DNA of 64,000 bases from Schizochytrium sp. CCTCC M209059 (lineage: Eukaryota; Sar; Bigyra; Thraustochytrida; Thraustochytriidae), in contig KN805392.1 of NCBI GenBank assembly GCA_000818945.1, forward strand, positions 1 through 64,000, written 5' to 3'. Position numbers and translations under genes: made by a program. Shown here piece after piece: positions 38,906 through 48,109 of the stretch. The notes below the pieces were generated by a model. The model had not been told where the DNA came from, ran no database searches, and was given only the letters and a program-made list of their open reading frames with translations. Numbering within the stretch: the first letter of the stretch is position 1; every line of letters begins with the position of its first letter.

Positions 38906-40147
38906 TGCCAAGACGTCGTCCTCTCGCCCTCGCCTTGGCCTCGCCTCGGCCTCAGATCGAGGTCGGATGGATACGTACGTACGTAGTAGTAGTATAAGCC
39001 GCCGCGCGCGCAAGAAAGATAGCAGAACTCGTTCTCTTTTCTCCTCTCGTCTTGGGCCTGGACGCGCCGCCGCGCACGCCGAGGTCTGTCTCCTCCTCCT
39101 CCTCGGCCGCCCGCGAGGGGGGGGGGAGTAAGGACCGCCCGCGGCGCGCGACTGCGAGGAGCAGCCGCACCTCTTTTCTCGCGCGGCCCGGGTTCGCGTC
39201 GCCGCGCCCGCCCCCGCGCGAAGGAATCTCTGGGATGCGCGCGGCAGCGGCTCGAGATGCACCCCGCTCCCGCCGCACTTTCTGCGACGCGCGCAGTGCC
39301 CCCTTCCTGGCGGGACGGTTGGGCTTCACGTCCGTGTTGACGGGGGCTACCTTGCGCGTTTGTGAGAGGGAATCCCGGAATCGAATCTGTGGATGTGCCC
39401 TGTGTACCCCCCTAGAAAGCGGCACGCCTTAATGTCGTGGAGAGGAAGTTGGAGGGGAGTAGGTGTGAATAAGGTTCACGAGGACAATGACCCCCTGCTA
39501 GATTCTCTTGTTGTGAAAAAGTTATCGGTCCACTCGGACTTCAAGGAACGAGGGGATAATGTTGACATTGACGTTTCTAACCTTACTTGAAAACAAATAG
39601 GTGAATTGGTCAATGAGTACCACGAAATTCTCGTTCTTCGTTCTTAACCTTTCGCACGTCACAGGTCTAAAAGGGTCAGCGTGCACGAGCATCACTTCAT
39701 GGGGGAAAAATTAATATGTACGGGCCACCATCGCAATCACACACCAGTCGAGAAAAGAAAGTCTCTTCCTCGCGCGCGCGCTCTGACTCCACTTTGTGAA
39801 ATAATTCTCCTTTACGCTCACGCGTTGCTATCAAAAATATCAAAATCTAGTAAATTGGACCACGGTAGTAAAAAAATATCAGGCGACAGTAGCAAAGGCT
39901 CGTCTCATCTGAAGGTGCCGCATGCGAGCATTTGCATGAGACATGATGGTTTCGGTATTCCCTTTGACCATCTTCCTTCTTTTCTAAATCCGGAACCCGT
40001 TCGTAAACGATGGAATAAGGGGTCCAGGACCGAGCACGCGCGCTGCTGACACCTGACACCACAGGATTCGCCCCAAACGCTTCTACATGCGAAGAAACCG
40101 CGTAAATGGCCCAGGCTAAATCAGAAGATCATATCCGTCCAGCCAAC

Positions 40148-43100
40148 TCAAGACCAGATGTCGCGCTTGTAGCGCCCGCGCTTTGCGAGCTCCTCGAGCT
40201 TGGCCTGGGCCTCGACCTTGCTGAGTCGGCCGTGTTGAACGAGAATATCAATGAGAGCCTGGTGAACGTCCTTGGCCATGGCCATTCCGTCGCCGCAGAC
40301 ATAAATGAAACCCTCGCGGCGCAAAATGCGCTCCGCCACCGCTGCACCGTCCGCGCAAAGCAAGTGCTGGACGTAGACCTTGTCCGCGCCCTTGCGCGAA
40401 AAGGCGCACCGCAAGCAGCCCAGCACGTCGCCAGCCTTGGCCTCGCGCTCCAAGAAGTCCTTGAACAAAAAGTCCCGATCTTCATATCGACAGCCGTAGT
40501 AAAGGTGACTTGGCTCCACCTCGGCTTTAAGCTGCTGCTCGGGCTCAAATTCGAGCGTTGCCGCAAGATCCTCGGCGTGTACCGCATGCCCCCCACGCCA
40601 ATGACCTTCGTACAAATCGCCCTTCACGGCAACCTGAGCGGTCTTGAGGTGGCGCCGATGCTCGATGAAGCCCACAAAGGGCGCCACGCCCGTCCCAGGG
40701 CCAATCATGATGAGCGGGATCTCCACGTTGCCCGGCAGGTGGAATGCAGACGAGCTACGGAAAAATACCTGCACGCGGGGCGGCGGCCGTGGGGTATTAG
40801 GCCCCGTAGGAGGTGCCCGCCCCACCTTGCGCAGAACAGCATCGAGCGCTCGCGTCGGTCTCGCCCCCGGTAAAGCCGCCGCGCCGCCCGCGCCACCTTG
40901 CCCTTGCACTTGCCGCTGCTGAGATAATTTCCGCGCCAGACCTTCCATCCACGACGTGCATAGCCCGTGCACGACGCGCTGCCGACCGTCACGCCCGAGC
41001 ATCTCTGTCTCCACCACGGTCATAGCCAAGGTCACCCGGCGATAGCCTTGTGACCCAAGCGGCGAATTGGCCACCGAATAAAAACGCGGCGCCAACTTGG
41101 GAAGCCCATGCAGGAGGCTCTCCAAAGGTGGTGAGCACGAGGGAAAGAGCTCAAGGACTTCGAGCAACGTTAGCTGCTGCGCTTCAATAAGCTTGACAAA
41201 AACGCTCCGTCCCTTGAGGGAACTCAGGTATCGCAGCCTCGCGCGGTCCAATGGGTCCGAGCAGTGCTCCGAAAGCATTCGAAAAAAGGACTTGCGAGGC
41301 GTCGATGTCATGTCCACGCCCCACGTAAAGATTTGCTCCACGCTTGTCACAGGATCCAAATTGGGAAAAAGTGGCCGTTCCTGCGCCTGCGACGCGCCTG
41401 CAGTCGCTGCTGAACCTGCCGGACCTCGAGCACGAGTCGTCACCTCAACTTGTGTTTTGCCGTCAAGACCAAGTCGACCGAGCACCTTGGAGACGAGTAC
41501 GTCCGGGTTGGGGCAAATGACGCCAAGAGCATCACCAGGACTCCATTGTGCAGGAAACTCAGGGAACTTGAGCTCCAGGGAAACACGAAGAACCCGCTTC
41601 ACATCCTCGCCCTTGGACATGTACTCGGCTTCCACAAGATCAGCATCGATTGGATTTGATGCGCTCGACCCTGCAACACTTCCGGGCGAGTCCATCGACG
41701 CGAAAGAGCGGATGCGCGGGCGATTCTCATTCGCGCCTCCCGTATCCTGGATTTGGCCCGAGGTCGCCGAGGACCCAGAGCCCGACGATGACACCGAGTT
41801 CTTGCGAGTCGGCTCTGGCGAGACCACGCGCACCCGCGCGAGGCATGCGTCAAGATTTCCTGGCCTCACCGTGACTTTCTCCAGCTCCTCCACTGAAGTC
41901 AACGAGCACACGTCTTCAAAAGTCATAGGTGGCCCAGCTTCGCGCCAGCCTGTCGTCGTAGTGTCTGCCCCAGACTGTGATGGCGTTGCTGATTCTAACT
42001 TGTTCGTCGTAGCAGCAACCGACTTGGGGTTCGCAGCAGCAAGCTTGACAGGGAGCCCAGCCGGCTGCACGACGGTTGATCTTGCAGCACTTCCCGTGCT
42101 TGCATCATGTGTCGGCTTTGTGTCGGGCAATGTCTTCGTTTCGCTTGTGGACTTTTGAACCGAGGTTGCCTTTGAAGAGCCAGACGTAAGCCTCGTGCTG
42201 GGCGCTGAGCTGTTGGACGCCGGCTCTTCCTTCTTCGAACCGCCGTCGCTTGGCCCACTCCGCGAAAGCACCTTTTCAACCCACGGCTCGACGAATTCGT
42301 CGAGACCCACGGCTTCATCTGCGCGAACCATGTCGAGCCATCTCGTGGCGCCAAGCTGCGTGAGTCTGCGCTCAAGAGAGGCACCGGTGGCACAAAAGTT
42401 GTCATAGTTCGTGTCGCCAAGAGCCAGAATGGCATACCGCAAATGCTGCAGCAAATTTTCCGGATGTGAGCGCCGTCGAATAAAACGCATCATCGACTCT
42501 GCATTGCGGGGCGGATCGCCATTGCCAGTGCTCGAGACGATAAAGATCGCCTCACGGGCATCGAGGAGACCGACCTTTTTGTAGTCGTTCATCGGGGCCA
42601 ACTTCGCTGGTGTTTGCGCCGCGTTCAGCTGCTCAAACACCCTCTCCGCGATCGCCTCGCCGTTTCCAGTTTCCGATCCATACAAGACGAGAACTTCGTC
42701 CCTGAAGCGACCAGGTTCAACCGTCGTCGCAGTTTTTGCGTCTGCCTTTGTTGTGGAAGAGGCGCCTTGAAAATCATTTTCTTGCTCGACTGCAACGGAC
42801 TTGGCCACTTCTTTGCCCTCGGCATGATTGACAGTCGGTGACGCCTCGGCGCTTGCTGCGGCTTGCGTGCTGTCTTCTGCAATCGATTGACGAGAAAGAT
42901 TCTCGTCCGTCGGGCCCGCCTTGGCGCCAGACACCTTTGCAGCAAGTGCCTCCCAAATATTCACCTTCCACGGCTCCACCACTTGCTCGAGTCCAGTGCC
43001 TTCATCAGCGCACGCAACATTGAGAATGCGCACAGCACCAAGCTCCGCTAGTCGCTTGTCGACGCGTTTCCCGGCATGGCAGAACTGGTCGTAATTTGTG

Positions 43101-44122
43101 TCTCCGAGCGCAAGGACCGCATACTGCATTCCCTGCAGCAGATCCTGCGGCTGCGTTCGCCGCCGCAAAAAACGCCAACAGGAGTCGGCATTGCGTGGTG
43201 GTTCGCCGTTGCCCGTCGTCGAAACTACAAATAGGGCAAGTTCTTGCTCGACTAGCTTGCACTCTTTGAATGCGTTCATCTCTGCAAGTCGAGAGTTGAA
43301 GCCATGCGCTGAAGCTTTGGCGTGCAGATCTGTTGCAATGGCTTCCGCATTGCCTGTTTCCGAGCCGTACATGATTAGTATGTCTTTTGTTGGCCCGCGC
43401 GAAGTCTCGGCACTGTCTTCGCCGCGTGGCGTGGCAGTTTGCGCCTCTGAAGCGGAAGCCATAGGAAGCTGTGATGACTCAGACGTGGCTGAAGGCGACG
43501 CCGTCGGGACCGCCTGGCTGCCTTTCGGCGCTTCGGCACGGGCACTTTCTTCTGCGCGACTCGCGCCAGAAGGCTCGCCGCTGGCATTCCCTGCGTCCTC
43601 CTTGGATGCGTTTGCACTCTTGTTGCCGTCGTCTACGGGTGTAGGGCCCTCGGCGAGATACGCGCGGAGCACATCCCAAATGCCCAAGCGCCAAGGCTCC
43701 ACCGTTTTTTCCAAATCGGTGCCCTCATCTGCGCACGCAAGTGGAAGAATCCGTTTCGCGCCGAGCTGTTCCATGCGCGCGTCGACGCGTTTGGCGACCC
43801 AGCAAAACTGATCGTAATTAGTGTCGCCGAGGCCAAGCACCGCAAAAGACTTGTCCGCCAGGAAGTCTTCCGGGTGCGATCGTCGTCGCAAGAAGCGGTA
43901 AAACTTATCGGCGTTGCGTGGGGGCTCTCCATTGCCCGTCGTTGACGTCACAATGAGGACCAGCGAAGCAGATTCGAACCCGACCTTTTTATAGTCGTCC
44001 AAAGGTGCAAGAACTCCTGCAAAGCCATTTTCTTCACTTGCCTCGTACAAGCCTTCGGCAATGGACTCTGCGTTTCCGGTCTCTGAGCCGTACAGGATCA
44101 GAACATTTGTCTTGTCCGACAT
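40148..44122 (-). CDS. Methionine-synthase-reductase-like flavoprotein with three tandem flavodoxin domains
   Basis: 1324 residues from the ATG at 44122; the frame is open to an ATG at 44308 over low-complexity Ser/His repeats. Three flavodoxin domains lie at about 6-153, 246-396 and 475-623. Each has its FMN loops: YGSETGN, then STTGNGEPPRNAD (SSTGNGDPPRNAE in the third), LGDTNYDQFC (LGDTNYDNFC) and a terminal VEPW. Ser/Ala/Thr-rich linkers of about 80-100 residues separate them. One FAD/NADPH module follows, with SPGDALGVICPNPD, RFYSVANS (FAD), MIGPGTGVAPFVGFIEHR and YVCGDGMAMAKDVHQAL (NADPH), ending DIWS. GVICPN, FTWGVDMTSTPRKSFFR and the terminal DIWS match methionine synthase reductase (MTRR). 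MTRR reactivates cobalamin-dependent methionine synthase and normally has one flavodoxin domain. Confidence 0.9.
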   Translation of the reverse strand: MSDKTNVLILYGSETGNAESIAEGLYEASEENGFAGVLAPLDDYKKVGFESASLVLIVTSTTGNGEPPRNADKFYRFLRRRSHPEDFLADKSFAVLGLGDTNYDQFCWVAKRVDARMEQLGAKRILPLACADEGTDLEKTVEPWRLGIWDVLRAYLAEGPTPVDDGNKSANASKEDAGNASGEPSGASRAEESARAEAPKGSQAVPTASPSATSESSQLPMASASEAQTATPRGEDSAETSRGPTKDILIMYGSETGNAEAIATDLHAKASAHGFNSRLAEMNAFKECKLVEQELALFVVSTTGNGEPPRNADSCWRFLRRRTQPQDLLQGMQYAVLALGDTNYDQFCHAGKRVDKRLAELGAVRILNVACADEGTGLEQVVEPWKVNIWEALAAKVSGAKAGPTDENLSRQSIAEDSTQAAASAEASPTVNHAEGKEVAKSVAVEQENDFQGASSTTKADAKTATTVEPGRFRDEVLVLYGSETGNGEAIAERVFEQLNAAQTPAKLAPMNDYKKVGLLDAREAIFIVSSTGNGDPPRNAESMMRFIRRRSHPENLLQHLRYAILALGDTNYDNFCATGASLERRLTQLGATRWLDMVRADEAVGLDEFVEPWVEKVLSRSGPSDGGSKKEEPASNSSAPSTRLTSGSSKATSVQKSTSETKTLPDTKPTHDASTGSAARSTVVQPAGLPVKLAAANPKSVAATTNKLESATPSQSGADTTTTGWREAGPPMTFEDVCSLTSVEELEKVTVRPGNLDACLARVRVVSPEPTRKNSVSSSGSGSSATSGQIQDTGGANENRPRIRSFASMDSPGSVAGSSASNPIDADLVEAEYMSKGEDVKRVLRVSLELKFPEFPAQWSPGDALGVICPNPDVLVSKVLGRLGLDGKTQVEVTTRARGPAGSAATAGASQAQERPLFPNLDPVTSVEQIFTWGVDMTSTPRKSFFRMLSEHCSDPLDRARLRYLSSLKGRSVFVKLIEAQQLTLLEVLELFPSCSPPLESLLHGLPKLAPRFYSVANSPLGSQGYRRVTLAMTVVETEMLGRDGRQRVVHGLCTSWMEGLARKLSQQRQVQGQGGAGGAAALPGARPTRALDAVLRKVGRAPPTGPNTPRPPPRVQVFFRSSSAFHLPGNVEIPLIMIGPGTGVAPFVGFIEHRRHLKTAQVAVKGDLYEGHWRGGHAVHAEDLAATLEFEPEQQLKAEVEPSHLYYGCRYEDRDFLFKDFLEREAKAGDVLGCLRCAFSRKGADKVYVQHLLCADGAAVAERILRREGFIYVCGDGMAMAKDVHQALIDILVQHGRLSKVEAQAKLEELAKRGRYKRDIWS

Positions 44123-44813
44123 CGTGGCGAGGTAATCACGTCGTGAAGCGTCCTCAGACTCGTCCTTGTCGCCGAGCTCGTCGCTGCCAAAGACCGATGG
44201 GCGCGAGTGACTGACTGATCGACTGCCCGAGTGACTGATCGACTGACTGAGTGGTTGACCGATTGACTCCAAAGATGGCGGTCTGACGAAGGCAGAAGAC
44301 AACGCCACGCTCTGCGCCCGTCTGCGTCGCGTGCGTCCGTCTGCGTCGCGTGCGCCCGTCTGCGTCGCGTGCGCCCTCCGCGTAAGAACTCTGCACGCTC
44401 ACTGTGCCGCGTCGCGTTATCTGAGTTTGCGCGTCAACTTCGACCTCGCACTGGCTGCGCGCAACTCCCTCCACACCCCCCGCTTTCTCAAGACGCTGCT
44501 TAGATGGGCCGCTTGCGGGGGGGTCTTGAAGGGAGTATATTATGCATGCAAAAACTGTTACGAGAGTATATTAAATATGTAGATAGACCGCAAGCCAAAG
44601 CGCGCAGTTGGATAACTCAAAAGAGCTACGAGAAAAAGAAGCGAGGCAGAGCAGGAACGAGCGCTCAATTGATCTGGTCTCGCGAGGGGATCGCTTGCTC
44701 GCTCGCTCGCTTGGTTGCCTGGTCGCCTGCCTGCTGTGCAGCGGGAGGGCGCGTCAGCGAGGACGCATCGGCCGGTCGTTCACGTCGTGCGCGTCTGCAG
44801 CGCGAAAACAAGC
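44123..44813. promoter_or_regulatory. Divergent promoter region between the triple-flavodoxin and PX genes
   Basis: 691 bases contain degenerate GACTGA/CGACTG units (44206-44262), three perfect 19-bp repeats (44319-44375) and an AT-rich stretch near 44535-44590. No gene is seen, though the flavodoxin frame is open to 44308. Confidence 0.5.
44319..44375. repeat. Three tandem 19-bp repeats
   Basis: Three adjacent 19-bp copies (44319-44337, 44338-44356, 44357-44375) have consensus CGTCTGCGTCGCGTGCGCC. Only the first differs, by one base. Confidence 0.95.
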
Positions 44814-45926
44814 ATGTCGCAGCCCATTCGCGCGGTGATCACCGGGCACGAGCTCGTGAACGAGCACACGGAGTACAAGGTGGAGCTGCGCGCCGGCTCG
44901 GTCAAGATCGCGTCGCAGAGGCGGCGGTTCAGGATGTTCATCGAGCTACACGCGCAGCTGACCAAGTTCAAGCACGCGTTTCCCATTCCAGACGTGCCGC
45001 CCAAAAAGTACTTTGGAAACACCAACCCGGAGTTCGTTCTCAAACGGCAGCGCGAGCTGCAGGCCTTCTTGGACAAGCTCGTGAACGGCATCGTCGCCAA
45101 CCCGCCCTCGGAGGCGGCCTGGCGTCTGCTCTGCCTCTTTCTCGGGCTCGACCCGAAGCAGTATGTCCCAGAATCGATCCTCAATCTTGCGGATCAGACC
45201 GCAGGCGGACACCACGCCGACGGTGGCGTGGCGGATGGGTCGGCCACCAATGTGGGCAACGCGGCGGAAGGCGCGGCAGGAGGCTCGTCCGGGGCTGGGC
45301 CTGGAGGACCTGGTGGATCGCGACCTGGGAGCGCTGCTCAAACCGCTACAGGTGGTCCTGGCTCGGACACGAGCCAAGGTGCCGGCTACACTGGGGGCAG
45401 CCGGCAGAATTCAGACATTGACGCTGCGCAGGACCCCGTGAGTCGCGAGGTCGAGGAGGCCAAGCGCATGGACAGAATCGTAGATAATTTTGCGCGTCAG
45501 ACGATCAACGTCGGCCGCGCCGCTGAAGAGCGCCTTCAGCAAGCCTCGGCCGCTCTGGTCGAACGACTACCGCTCGATGCCTTGCGCAAGGCGCTCGAGG
45601 AGCATTTACTTTCTCAACCGCTCCCGGCAGTGAGCGCGGCGAGTGGAGGAGCAGGTGAAAGGGGCATGCGGTATCTTGCCGGGGCCAACGATGCGGATGA
45701 TGCCTCTGAAGACGCCGATGGCGACGAGGATGAAGACGACGATGAGGATGGAGATGAGGGGGAGGACGAGGACGAGGATGAGGATGGCGATGAGGACGAC
45801 GATGACGACGCGGAGGACGAAGATGGAGCAAATGATGGTCGAACGTACGACCGAGCCGACAAGACCACTGGACCCGCGCCCATTCTCGGTGCCGAAGACG
45901 TAGTTGTGCACCTAGTCCACACATGA
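44814..45926 (+). CDS. PX-domain (sorting-nexin-like) phosphoinositide-binding protein with acidic tail
   Basis: 370 residues from the ATG at 44814 (MSQPIRAVITGHE). The PX domain covers about residues 1-120. It has a basic RRRFRMFIELHAQL motif, the proline-rich membrane loop FPIPDVPPKKYFG and KRQRELQAFLDKLV. PX domains bind PI3P on endosomal membranes. The middle is Gly/Ala-rich and low-complexity (about 130-200). A helical segment follows (about 205-275), then a highly acidic Asp/Glu tail (about 300-345). No BAR, SH3 or kinase domain is seen, so partner and cargo are unknown. Confidence 0.88.
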   Translation: MSQPIRAVITGHELVNEHTEYKVELRAGSVKIASQRRRFRMFIELHAQLTKFKHAFPIPDVPPKKYFGNTNPEFVLKRQRELQAFLDKLVNGIVANPPSEAAWRLLCLFLGLDPKQYVPESILNLADQTAGGHHADGGVADGSATNVGNAAEGAAGGSSGAGPGGPGGSRPGSAAQTATGGPGSDTSQGAGYTGGSRQNSDIDAAQDPVSREVEEAKRMDRIVDNFARQTINVGRAAEERLQQASAALVERLPLDALRKALEEHLLSQPLPAVSAASGGAGERGMRYLAGANDADDASEDADGDEDEDDDEDGDEGEDEDEDEDGDEDDDDDAEDEDGANDGRTYDRADKTTGPAPILGAEDVVVHLVHT

Positions 45927-46249
45927 ATAAAAGAATAGAAGGGGTGGAAACTGAGAGGGAGAGAAGTTCAATTTATACATTTTTGTTTGCTTCTTGCTAA
46001 CTTTTGCTTGCTTCTTGCAAAATTTTGTTTGCTTCTTGCTAGCTTTTGTTTGCTTCTTGCTAACTTTTGCTTGCTTCTTGCTAGCTTTTGCTTGCTTGCT
46101 TCTTGCTAGCTTTTGCTTGCTTGCTTCTTGCTAGCTTTTGCTTGCTTGCTGAGCTCGATTTCTCACATCGAAAAGAAAAAAAAATGGGAAAAAGCTTGAT
46201 ATATTTACAGTTGAGGTAAAATGCAAGGGACTAACAAAGACCACATTCA
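45927..46249. other. Intergenic spacer with minisatellite
   Basis: 323 bases between convergent genes, mostly occupied by the 21-25-bp repeat. No gene is seen. Confidence 0.5.
45980..46150. repeat. 21-25-bp minisatellite, about eight copies
   Basis: Units of about 21 bp, TTTTGCTTGCTTCTTGCTAGC, with C/T and A/G variants. The last copies carry an extra TTGC, giving 25-bp units. It sits in the 3' flank of the PX gene. Confidence 0.9.
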
Positions 46250-47155
46250 TTACACTTTGCTTCCCTCGGGCACTTGCGACGTTTCCTTGGTCATCGGCCC
46301 ATCCGAGGTCGCTTCCTCATACGTACCATCGTCAAGACTGTGGTCGCTGCTGCCATTGGCTGCATTAAAGGACTTGCGGTGCTGATCACCGCCCCAGCGG
46401 TGCAACTCTGGCGGTCTTTTATCTTCGAGATAGTTCTCCAGGGGCGGGACAAACTGGAGCTTATCCTCGACGGCCTTCTTCGCTCCCGCTGGATCGGTGA
46501 TGACCTTCTTCGCGGCCTCCCCGATGGTGCCCAGAATGTGATCGGTTTCCTTGTCAATAACAGGTTTCCCGCCACTGCTCAACGCACGCACGTTGCCTGC
46601 CATTTTACGCAGGCTTCCTGGCCTCTGCCGGAGAAGTAGCTGCTGCATTTCGTACCTCGCAACACGGGCGAGGCTAGTCATGTATTCCTTGTCTCCTTGT
46701 TTGTCAGGCGCTCGGGTCGCTCGCTTGCTTTTCGGGTCTGATGACTTTCCACGTTCGAGATCTGCCTCCTCCACTGGCTGCAGCAGGAGCTTCTGCTGCT
46801 TTTTCCCCAGCGGCGGCGCAGCCTCGCATCGACCCTCGAATCCTGCACGGCGGAGTTTCGCCGCCCTGCTCGAGAGGTTCGCCTCAGTTCCTGGCACCTC
46901 CCGCGCAGAGTCTCACCCCCCCCTGCTTGGTGTGGAAAGTGACCTCCACTCGACCGCCCGCTGCTCGCCATGTGACATCACTAGCATCACCTCCGCGAGC
47001 CACGCCAAGAGCGTCAGCGGCATCGTCGGTCCCGACTGGGACTGCACGGAAACAGACTCGCCGCGCAAAGCAAACTTCAAGTTGCACTTCGCTGTGGTTC
47101 TTGAGTCGTGATGGGCAGAACCTCGCCCCATCGCGCGGACAGGGCAGGCCGCCAT
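46250..47155 (-). CDS. Hypothetical protein, probable two-exon gene
   Basis: The downstream exon frame (from the stop at 46250) looks coding but has no ATG near its upstream end; its first in-frame ATG is internal. A consistent model is exon 1 at 47155-46917 (ATG at 47155), a 51-base intron at 46916-46866 with a GTGAGA donor and GAGCAG acceptor, and exon 2 at 46865-46250. This gives 284 residues in frame. The protein is charged and helical in the middle (YMTSLARVARYEMQQLLL) and acidic at the C-terminus, with no recognised domain. The splice model is inferred from sequence alone. Confidence 0.4.
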
Positions 47156-48109
47156 GATGTATATACGCCCGGTCGGCACGATCGATATGCGACCATGGGT
47201 TCTGGGAGAGCCAGACCTTGGGCTCGATGTCGGCGTCGCTGCGTGCGAGGGCGTCGCTGCGTGCGAGAGCGTCGCAGAAATGGTGGTATGGGCAGCCAGC
47301 AAGGCAAGGCAAGGCAAGGCAAGGCAAGGCAAGGCAAGGCAAGGCAAGGCAAGGCAAGGCAAGGCAAGGCAAGGCAGGCCCGTGTAGCCTTGCAGCACGG
47401 GCAGCAAAGCTTATTTCTGTAGGCGTCGCTGTCGGCGGAGGTGCGGTTGCCGAGGAAAGCGTGACTTGCCGTGGCGGGAGTCATAGACTTTTTTCATTTC
47501 GGCGGAGAGGCTGCAGTCGTTGTCCCGGGCATCCGAGGCGCCAGAATCTCGGGAGCGGGTCATGAAAATTTCGCTCGCAGCAGCACTTCTCGCAGTCATT
47601 CGCCGGCCCAGCCAGCGCATTCCGTCTCCGTAGCCACTCCAGCTGCTGGCAGCTGCTGGCAGCTGCAGCAGAAGGCCGCAAGCACCCGCGGGCCGCTGAC
47701 GATAGCTTCTGCTACACGAGGAAACGCTGCGCAAGACCGCCGGCGTCAACTTCGGCGCCTGCTCCCTCCGAGGCCTTCTCCACGTTGACCTGGCTGGACC
47801 TCGACGCTGAGCCCAAACGCTGGGGTACGCGCACACACCTTCGAAGCTGCTGGTGTGCACGGCGATGGGGTCCCCGCGTTCCATTGGCATATTTGCGTTG
47901 CGCTGCCAGTGGGACGTTGCGGACTTCGTTCGACTCGAATCAGGACCTCGCCAACGGCCAACTTGAAGATTATTTGTTCTCGAGCTTGGGCTAGCTGTAG
48001 CTCACGCACAACTCGCAGTTCCGTGGAGAAAGGGGGCTTGGAGGGGACGGGAATGGAGCGAACGGCAAGGGGCTGACCAGACAGCGACGGAAAGGGCTGC
48101 ACGTGCGCG
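47156..48109. other. Intergenic region upstream of the NEK-like kinase, with (AAGGC)15
   Basis: 954 bases separate the hypothetical gene (-) from the kinase (+). The pentanucleotide repeat is at 47301-47375. Minus-strand frames of 130-160 codons occur at 47411-47890 and 47746-48162 but read as Arg/Ser/Pro-rich without domain character, so no gene is called. Confidence 0.4.
47301..47375. repeat. (AAGGC)15 perfect pentanucleotide repeat
   Basis: Fifteen perfect AAGGC units. It is open in several frames on both strands, giving artefactual frames. Confidence 0.97.

Larger units (their letters stand above)
38334..40147. other. Long region without a supported gene, repeat-rich then AT-richer
   Basis: 38334-38460 holds tetranucleotide repeats, 38745-38905 a pyrimidine-rich CTT/TTC tract and 38905-39420 GC-rich sequence. 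39420-40147 is more AT-rich. The first part probably includes the CCCH gene's 5' end and promoter, and the last part the 3' flank of the triple-flavodoxin gene. No protein-like frame was seen. Confidence 0.45.

Noticed and set aside
38056..38997. Several frames of 188-224 codons around the 57-N gap
   Set aside because: They start at non-ATG codons and consist of repeat translations (Arg-Thr-Asn-Glu from the TTCG tract); only the CCCH frame is convincing.
45980..46150. CRISPR-like array
   Set aside because: Units are directly adjacent without unique spacers, and the genome is eukaryotic; it is a minisatellite.
46884..47484. Frames encoding Leu-Pro-Cys-Ala-type repeats
   Set aside because: They are translations of the (AAGGC)15 array on the minus strand; only the part from the ATG at 47155 was considered for a gene.
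47411..47890. 159-codon minus-strand frame with an ATG
   Set aside because: Composition is Arg/Ser-rich with no domain and it overlaps other frames equally long on both strands.
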